This document shows, in pieces, positions 56,568-64,000 of a DNA stretch of 64,000 nucleotides. This DNA is from Pseudopyrenochaeta lycopersici (Eukaryota > Ascomycota > Dothideomycetes > Pleosporales > Pseudopyrenochaetaceae), in NCBI GenBank assembly GCA_003313425.1, contig NHZP01000020.1:1010533-1074532 (forward strand), read 5' to 3'. The translations under genes and the position numbers were made by a program. Positions within the stretch are counted from its first letter, which is position 1. Every line of letters begins with the position of its first letter. The notes under the pieces were generated by a model. It did not search any database. It was not told where the DNA came from and saw only the letters and a list, made by a program, of their open reading frames with translations.

Positions 56568-56709
56568 TACTATAAGTATATAGTAATACTATTTAGCCTA
56601 ATAATTATACTAGTAACGTATTAAGACTTAATAAATAACGTCTTAGTAGAATATCTTAATATATATACTATAGCCTACCTAGATAATATTTTAGTTTACT
56701 TAAGGAATA
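56568..56709 (+). other. Inverted 142-bp segment of the gypsy RT gene
   Basis: The plus strand reads INNVLVEYLNIYTIAYLDN and ILVYLRN, the RT active-site block, whereas RT on both outer sides of the flanking transposons reads on the minus strand. Turning this piece round restores the frame at both joints, so it has been inverted. Confidence 0.85.
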
Positions 56710-57034
56710 ACGTGAGCGGCAAGCGAAACGCCTACTCTTACCAAGACTACACCTCTTTCTACCTTTAACTACAATGTCTTAACAACTTAATATTAAATTA
56801 CTCCCTTATAAGGATAGAATTATCTTAGCTATCTAAGTAATAAAAAAAGACGCGATATTAAGTAATTAACGAGCTATAGCAGTCTACAACGTTTCTAGAA
56901 GGACTCTCTGTAACTAACGCGCTAGAAAGCTTTTATAACGTAATAGCTAACCTAACTTATTAAAGCTTAATAGGCATAAGGAAGACGCGATTATCTAATA
57001 TATAAGGAAGCTAGACGCGCGAGGATTTGCTCCT

Positions 57035-57256
57035 TGTCAGATACAAGATAGGTGCCTAGAAAGAGTATGCTGTTAGATCTATAGCACAGCAGCGAGCGTA
57101 CGCGATACTGTATTGTAGCACATAGCTCAGGTGTAACTACTTAGCACACACACTATATAAAAAGGATAAAAAATAGAAAAGAACTAGGACAGGATTAATA
57201 CAATAAAATAAAAACCTATTAATATACCTTATTGCATTTAAGTATTCTATCTAACA
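57035..57256 (+). repeat. Copia 5' LTR
   Basis: 222 bp, TGTCAGATAC to TATCTAACA. Compared with the 3' LTR it carries extra C-to-T changes at CA sites in its last 60 bp. Confidence 0.9.
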
Positions 57257-60200
57257 ATTAAGAGTCTTACTATCTTAATTACACTCTAAAATAATATTAC
57301 TATTAATAATGCAAGAACTAACTATAATCTTAATAGACTACACGACGTACACGCTATAGCTGTAACAGCTAGAAACGCAATGCGTCTCCCTTAACGTGTA
57401 GGAACAGATAGATCTTACTTAGAATATTCCTCTAAAAACAAAACTAAGAATCCTAACTAAGCTAAATATTACAAAGTACAAGAGAAAGATAATGCTTAGT
57501 AATAATAATAACAGGGCACCTCTACGACTAGAGGCCCCGTCCAAGCTCTTAACAAACAGCCTTAAGGCGTAGAAGGAGGACACTAACTTCTATAAACTCT
57601 GCCTTAAGTTATATAAGATAGCAGATAGAGACTATCGCGAAGAACAGGCGAATATAGACAAAGTAGTAGTATATATCTAATAATCTGTATTACTCTACCT
57701 TATAAAGAACTACTGTAAGCTAGGTAAACTAATTTAAACGTGGCTTATTAGCCTAAAATAAACAGTTAGAATAGACGCTAAAGAAGAATAGTTGCGAGCA
57801 CGTTACTAATACCTAGCCGCACTTAAACTAATAAGACAGCCTAGGAGTTAGGACACCTAGCTTTTGGAATACGACTACACTGTAACAAACGCAGAGACTA
57901 AAGAGGTTACTAAAATACAGAATATATAAGATATTATATAAGACTTCTTTAACTTAGTTATAAAGATAGCGCTAACCTAGGCAACGATATTCTAGGACTA
58001 TAGTTAGCAAGAATAAAATATAACTTGTAAAGAAATAATAAAACGCTTCTAAGAATATATAAGTAAGTACTACCCTTTAAAGGGGAAGCAGTAGAGGGGC
58101 GCCTCTACTGTAGGGAACACCTTATTTCTTGCTACTAGTAGTGAATCTACCTTAGGCACTAATAAGGACGCCTCTCACGTTACTAATAGCGCACTATCTA
58201 CTCTAACTATACAGGGGAGTTAGGGAAGACCTTATTAAAAACAAACTTTTAGTTAAAATACTATATCTAAGTAGTCCCTAATAGGGGATATAGCAGTAGC
58301 TAAAGGAGTAAAATACCCTGCTTGTAAATAACGCTATAGACTAGAGAATTGTTACTATGTCTACACAAATAAAGTACTAGAGTAGTTTACACCTCGCTCA
58401 GGAATTGCAGCGATAGTAAGGCACTAACTAGAATATAACGCTGACCTGCAAGAATAGCTTAGGAGTAGGAAAAGAGCTCGCACAAAAACACTAACTATTA
58501 AAACGTTAACGTCTTAGACACCTAAAATGTCTACAGAGTAACTAGAGGGATAGAAGATTTTAACAATTAATACTGCCTTAACTGCTGTATTATTTTAAGC
58601 AGAAGCTTTAGACTATCTACTAAGGCACTTATTTATTTTAGACTTAGGATCTATAATATATATTACGAACGATTATAACTAAGTTTAAGACCTCTGTCTG
58701 CCTACAGCTGCAGACTATATTTAGGCTAGAAATATATAGATCTGGATATAAGGATATAGATTAGTTCTGCTTAACCTTACTAGACTGAACGGGCTAACTA
58801 AACTTAAACTGCGCAACGTAGCTTGGTGTCTAGACATCCTATGTAATTTGGTCTCTTTTAGACTACTTAGATAGTAAGGGATGTGGTAGGATAACTAGAG
58901 TAACCTTACTGCTCTGAAGAGACAGGATAATACTATAATTACACACTTAAAGGAGGCACATAGCTAATAGATACTTAAGTATTAGGATAAGGGCGAAGCC
59001 GCCTTCTTTATAAAAGCAATTAACTCCCGCACTAAGCAATTAGTATAAAAGGCTGACGCTATGCGGTGGCATAGGCGAATAGGACACCTAGGACTAGCAG
59101 TAATTGAGCACTTAGTCTAATAATCTGAGGGGGTGCGCATTAAAGGAATTACTACTGTATAATGTAATGTATGTAGAAGAGCTAAGACTAGACGCTAGAT
59201 AAGACGCATACTCTAAGTAAACGACTAAGGCTCTAGGGAAAGACTCGCTATTAACTTCTACACGTACGAGGAAGGAAGTTTAATAAAAGAGAAGAGTTAG
59301 ATGCTAGTTACTGATTGGTACTCTAGTTTTATGTGGGATTTCTACTTTAAGGATAATTAACTTAGAAAGTCTATTATTAGGTTTCTAGATATTATTATTT
59401 ACTTCCTAAAGAAGTAGTATAATATTATAGTTAAGGTTATTAAATGCGACGGAGAGATCGCGACTACTAAACCTAAAGTTTTAAGATAGTGTACTGCGCG
59501 CTTAATTTAATTAGAGCCCTCTGCCTTATACACTTAATCCTAGAATAGTAGAGCTGAACGCTTAGGAGGTGTAGTAAAAGATAAATTGCGCACGATACGA
59601 TTAGACGTAAACTTACTATAGGAACTGTGGCTAGAGATCGTACGAGCAGCAGTATACCTATATAATTAAACGCTAAACTGCTTAAACGCCTAGAAGTTAC
59701 CCTACAAAGTTTTCTTTACTACGGCAGCCTTATATAATAGTATAATTACCTCCCTGTAGAAACTAAATTAAGCCTATCTTAAGGCATACAGTTGTAAGGC
59801 ATTCGCCCTTACTAACGATACACTTTAAGGCAAATTACGACTCTAACGTCTTGACCCTAGAGCATGGATAGGATACCTTATTAGATACTAATCCTCTAAT
59901 ATCTACAGAATCTAGATTCTATCTATAGCTAAAGTAATTAGCACTTAAGATGTAGTGTTTAATAAAGAATTACTATTTAACAGGAAGATAGAAGACCTTA
60001 TAGACAACCTTATGCACAGCACGTTAAACGAGATAGCTGCATAGATAAGGACAGTTAAACTGCCAGAACTAACCTATAAGGAACTAGAGACCTAAACGTT
60101 CTATAAAGATAACACTATTTAAGACTCTAAAACGACCTAGTAAGATAACTAACTAGGTTACTATTAAGGGAGGAAGATTAACTACACCTACTCCTCTCTA

Positions 60201-62149
60201 CTAACTACTCCGCTGCTAGTAGCTCTGCTTACGCAACTGTTATCTAGTAAGCATTAAGGAGATAGCTAAACAATATCTAGCTTATTAAAAACGATTCCTT
60301 GGGAAGCAGCCTTTATAGCGGGCACCTAAGCAGGGCACGTTAGAACCCACAATAGGAAGATAATTAACAAGGCCTAGATAAAGCGAATGTTAGCCTAAGG
60401 ATTAAAGCTATATTAAAGCGAGTTACCGCCGCTGCTAACTTCTCACACAGGAATTAAGAAACATCCTCTCTGCAAATAGTTTAAGGAAGCTAAGAAAGAG
60501 CACCTTAAAAGCTATTATAAGATAAAATTATAGTCTAAAGTGCTAATAAAGAAGATTAAACTAACAGGATAATAGATCCTTAATTGTATGTAGGTGTATA
60601 CCTATAAACTAGATAAGAACTATTACTTGCTAAAGTGTAAGGCGCGACTCGTTGTCTAAGGTAACTAATAAAGGAATATTACCTTACAAGACACTTACGC
60701 AGCTACTCTCGCCAGCCGTTTATTCTGAATACTAATGGCAGTAGCAGCTCACTACAATCTAGAGCTTAAGTAATATAATGTTACAAACGCCTTTGTCTAC
60801 GCAACTATAGATTAAGGAGTATATATAAGAATGCCCTACAGTTACTAAAAGCCTGGAACAATACTCTAGGTAAACAAGGCTTTGTACAGTCTCTAGATCT
60901 CCTCTCTCCTCTAGCAAAAGGAATTTATATTAACCCTTAAGAAACTTAGCTTTTAGAACGTCCCTCACAAGCTATACTGCCTAATTAAGGACGGAATTAT
61001 TATATTCTTCTATATTAACGATATTATTCTTGCATATAGTAAGCAGAAAGAGACTAAAGCCTAACAAGCAATTTAATATCTTAGAGATAAGTACTCTATT
61101 ACAGGTAGAGATAATCTTTAATAGTTTCTTAGAGTTAAAGTTATTAGGAACTAAGAGCAGCGCAAGATCTAGCTATTATAAGCGGCATACGCGGACAAGA
61201 TTAGCTGCTTAGTCGACAGAAAAGACATCTAATATAATACTCTAATGGCAGCTATTAAACTAAAGCCCCAAGACGGCCTAGCAACTCTATTAGAAATTAA
61301 CAAGTACTAACGCAAGATTAGATCTCTGCTATATGTAGCTGTTATAACCTAACTGGACATCGCCTTTGCAATATTAAGACTAGCCCGATTCCTTATGAAC
61401 CCTAGTACTAAGCACTATACAGTAGCTAACTAAGTTCTCCTTTACCTCTAAAGCACTAAATTAAGATCCCTTAAGCTTAGTAGAGATGACTGTCTTAAAG
61501 TAGTAAGCAATGCCTCGTTTATAGACAACATAATTAATAGAAAAAGCTCGCAGGGATACACAATTAAGTTATTTGGCGGTTTGATTACTTAGAAAGTAAG
61601 TAAGCAAGATACAGTCACAACATCGACTACAGAAGCTGAGCTTCTTGTGCTATTACAAGTAGTAAAAGAAGCTATATTTATATTACGACTACGTAAGGAA
61701 CTGTAAATTAATCTGCCTAAGGACATAATCACAATATAATGCGATAACACTTAAACTATCTAGCTAATTAATAATAAAGTCTTACGGCTGCAAACCAAGC
61801 TCTAGCATGTAGATATTCATAATTATTAGCTAAGACAGGAGGTATTAAGAAGAAGTATTTAGGTCATCTATGTCTAATTAGCTAACATGCTAGCTAATAG
61901 CTTTACAAAGGCGTTGCTAGCTAACAAATAGACACAGTTTCTAAGCTAAATAGGCCTTATAGAGCTCGCAGGAAGTAGAGAAATAACAGCAGCACGCCTT
62001 AAAGAGATCTAAAGCTAAATTAAGAAGCTAGAGATTAAACAGGCGTAGCTAGACAGTAATTAATGCTCTTTGTACACGACCTCTAGATTTACTAGAAGAC
62101 AACAGAAGTAGTTCTTGTCCAGCTTAAAATGGTTTCTAAGCTGAGGGGG

Positions 62150-62373
62150 TGTATTAGATACAAGATAGGTGCTTAGAAAGAGTATGCTGTTAGATCTATA
62201 GCATAGCAGCGAGCGTACGCGATACTGCATTGTAGCACATAGCTCGGGTGTAACTACTTAGCACACACACTACATAAAAAGGACAAAAAATAGAAAAGAA
62301 CTAGGACAGGATCAATACAATAAAATAAAAACCCATCAACATACCTCATCGCATTTAAGCATTCTATCTGACA
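62150..62373 (+). repeat. Copia 3' LTR
   Basis: 224 bp, TGTATTAGATAC to TATCTGACA, preceded by the purine tract CTGAGGGGG expected of a polypurine primer site. Confidence 0.9.
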
Positions 62374-64000
62374 CCCCTATACTATCTTATCTCCGTGTAA
62401 TAGCGAATTAGTTGCTAGCTGCTCGTAGTAGTAGCTAGGTAGGAGAAAAATAAGCTAGAAACTTTGTCTCTTATAAGCCTAAGATTAAATCCTAGCTAAG
62501 TAGGCTACGTAACTACTAGAGAGTCCTATATAGCGATCTAGCTATTATTAGCCCCTAGTTTAACCTTATACGCAATATTAAAGCTAAGTATAGTGTTCTA
62601 GATAAAGATACCTATAACTTTAATAAGACTAGCTTTACTATAAGCGTAGGAGGGTTTGTTAAAGTAGTAACTGCGTCTAAGAGACGTACTTAACTACTAA
62701 GGATATAACTTAGTAACTGTAAGTAAGTAACATTAATTACTAATATTAACGCTATAGGCTAGACAATTCTACTCTTTATTATCTTTAAAGCTAAGGACTA
62801 TAGTAAGTCTTAGTTACCTAATCTATCTAAGGGCTAGCGTATAGGCCTTAGTAAGAATAGCTAGACTAATAATAAACTTAGTCTAGCCTAGCTATAGTAC
62901 TTTATCTAGTAAATAGTAGCCTAGATAGTAAGTAGTTACTAGCTACTAGTAATTAATAGCTATAAGAGCTATAATTTACTTACCTTCTAAGATCTATATA
63001 AGGAAAATAAGATAATTACCCTCTATATACCTTCTTATTTATCTTATATCTTGCAGCCGCTTAATATAGGCTACTTTACGCTATTAAAGTAGGTATACTA
63101 GCAAGAGATTAGGGTCTTAGTAGATAGTTATATTACTTATATTAATAAAAAAGTATTCCTAGCTTCCTTTAAGGAGGTATTTAAGACCTTATTCTTATAG
63201 CAGAATATTCTATCTAGGTTCTAAGTAACTAGCCTAGTCCTACACAGCCTAGAGGTAGTGCTATTAAAGCTTAAGGTAAAGCCTTACACGCTAATACTAC
63301 CTCTACTAGGGCCTACCTCCTAGCACCCTAAAATACTTAGTAACGCCTAAAAGATAGAGGCTTAAATAATACTAATTATAAAGAGGATTTATAATTATAA
63401 GAGTTCCTCTCCTAATTCTATTATTAAGATAGTATTATAAGTTAAAAAAGAATTAATATTAAAGGTATACTTATATACGTTACTAGAAGCTAGAGTAGCT
63501 AGTCTTAAGTAGGTAAATAGAGCTACTTCTAAGCAGAAAAAGCGTAAGAAAAAGTAGATCTAGTAAGGAGGGACCCTATTAAAGGAGGAGGGAGAAGACT
63601 TAATTACTTAGATAGACGTTAATACTTAACTTAAAGTAAAGAGGTATGTAGAGAGGGCTTAAATAAGTACTAGTATAAAGGGTATCTAACGCTATAAAAC
63701 TTATAGAGAGGTAGAATATAATAAGCGCACGTGTAAAAAAGATATAGTAGAAGTAGAGGATTAATTTAAGCTACTATAAGCTGTAGTAGCTTTTTATAGG
63801 ATTAAGTTATTAACGTGTAAAGTTGTAAAGCTTTAGTGGGGTAGGCGTTCTGCTTACCTAGGCGTTTCGCTTGCCGCTCACGTTATCTATATTATATCCT
63901 AAAGGTAGTTTTCTATTCCTCTCTTTCCTTTATTCTAATAAGGTTGTACGCTCCTCTTAGATCTAATATAGTAAAGTATTAAGCTCTTATTAATCTATTA

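Larger units (their letters stand above)
57035..62373 (+). mobile_element. Ty1/copia LTR retrotransposon, RIP-mutated
   Basis: 5.34 kb between two LTRs. The target copies are CTCCT on the left and CCCCT on the right, one C-to-T change apart. Plus-strand pol relics in copia order: protease-like LFILDLGSIIYITNDYN (58640), integrase WHRRIGHLGLAVIEHL with CNVCRRAKTR (59070-59190), reverse transcriptase ALYSL, stop, ISP and FFYINDIILAY (60870-61030; family ALYGLKQSP and YVDD), and RNase H QDTVTTSTTEAELLVLL (61610). Many TAA/TAG stops make it non-functional. It is inserted in transposon copy C. Confidence 0.92.
56710..63883 (+). mobile_element. Fot1/pogo-like DNA transposon, copy C, split by a copia element
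   Basis: Inverse orientation to A and B, flanked by TA. Without the copia insertion it is about 1.83 kb. After the insertion its plus strand reads DTYNFNKTSFTIS (first DDE Asp changed to Asn), LLVINSYKSYNLL (second Asp also changed) and SYLSYLLQPLNIG-like remnants. All are consistent with RIP of a YNFDETGF / LDGHxSH / LQPLD transposase. Confidence 0.85.
52976..64000 (-). mobile_element. RIP-mutated Ty3/gypsy retrotransposon with nested insertions, incomplete
   Basis: Minus-strand pol relics. From right to left they are: reverse transcriptase FTILDLRGAYNLIRIKE (63900-63980), a displaced RT segment at 56568-56709, IDKY, stop, NYIKEVL and LELKLKKYKFYKEEVEFL (54610-54720), RNase H-like stretches near 54100-54300, and integrase EDIVIDFIIDLPKS near 53560. 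Stops are frequent at former CAA/CAG/TGG codons. Two Fot1-like transposons split the RT gene, one itself split by a copia element. The 5' part lies beyond the window; the 3' LTR was not identified. Confidence 0.8.

Overview
The window is from a filamentous ascomycete (Pezizomycotina). Evidence: short spliceosomal introns (49-72 nt), HET, LysM, F-box, UstYa (DUF3328) and bZIP-ankyrin families, and large AT-rich islands almost free of CA/TG dinucleotides and full of TAA/TAG. That last pattern is the footprint of repeat-induced point mutation (RIP, CpA to TpA). No rRNA, tRNA or CRISPR array was recognised.

Layout. 1-5 kb: RIP-degraded DNA, a membrane-anchored lysozyme-like protein gene, and a HET-domain pseudogene killed by nonsense codons. 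5-13 kb: a RIP-destroyed Ty3/gypsy element (minus strand) and a second pair of direct repeats. 14-17 kb: a LysM pseudogene, an intact F-box-like gene and an unidentified gene relic. 19-30 kb: a gene-rich block, the most interesting part. 32-34 kb: a clean solo LTR and a bZIP-ankyrin gene. 35-53 kb: DNA transposons and palindromic elements separated by an SDR gene and two broken MDR oxidoreductases. 53-64 kb: a RIP-mutated gypsy element carrying nested Fot1/pogo transposons, one split by a Ty1/copia element.

The central block looks like a ribosomally synthesised peptide (RiPP, dikaritin-like) cluster. At 26191-26949 a secreted precursor has a signal peptide and 16 copies of a decapeptide (QKKIDAVDVE or the Ile variant) separated by Kex2-type KR sites. 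Around it are four UstYa-family membrane oxidases, each with two intact HxxHC motifs, and a DOMON-cytochrome b561 redox protein. A sucrose-type transporter lies next to them. Six successive genes alternate strand. The repeated core has no Tyr, Phe or Trp, unlike ustiloxin, phomopsin or asperipin, so the product, if modified, should be of another chemical type. The likely order of events (inference) is secretion, KR cleavage and trimming of the precursor, oxidation by the UstYa proteins in the secretory pathway, possibly electron supply by the b561 protein, then export.

The transposon part holds a readable history: two inverted Fot1-like copies have flipped the 142-bp segment between them inside the gypsy reverse transcriptase gene, a solo LTR sits in one arm of a long palindrome whose other arm keeps the empty site, and a full-length transposase ORF carries Asn in place of its first catalytic Asp.
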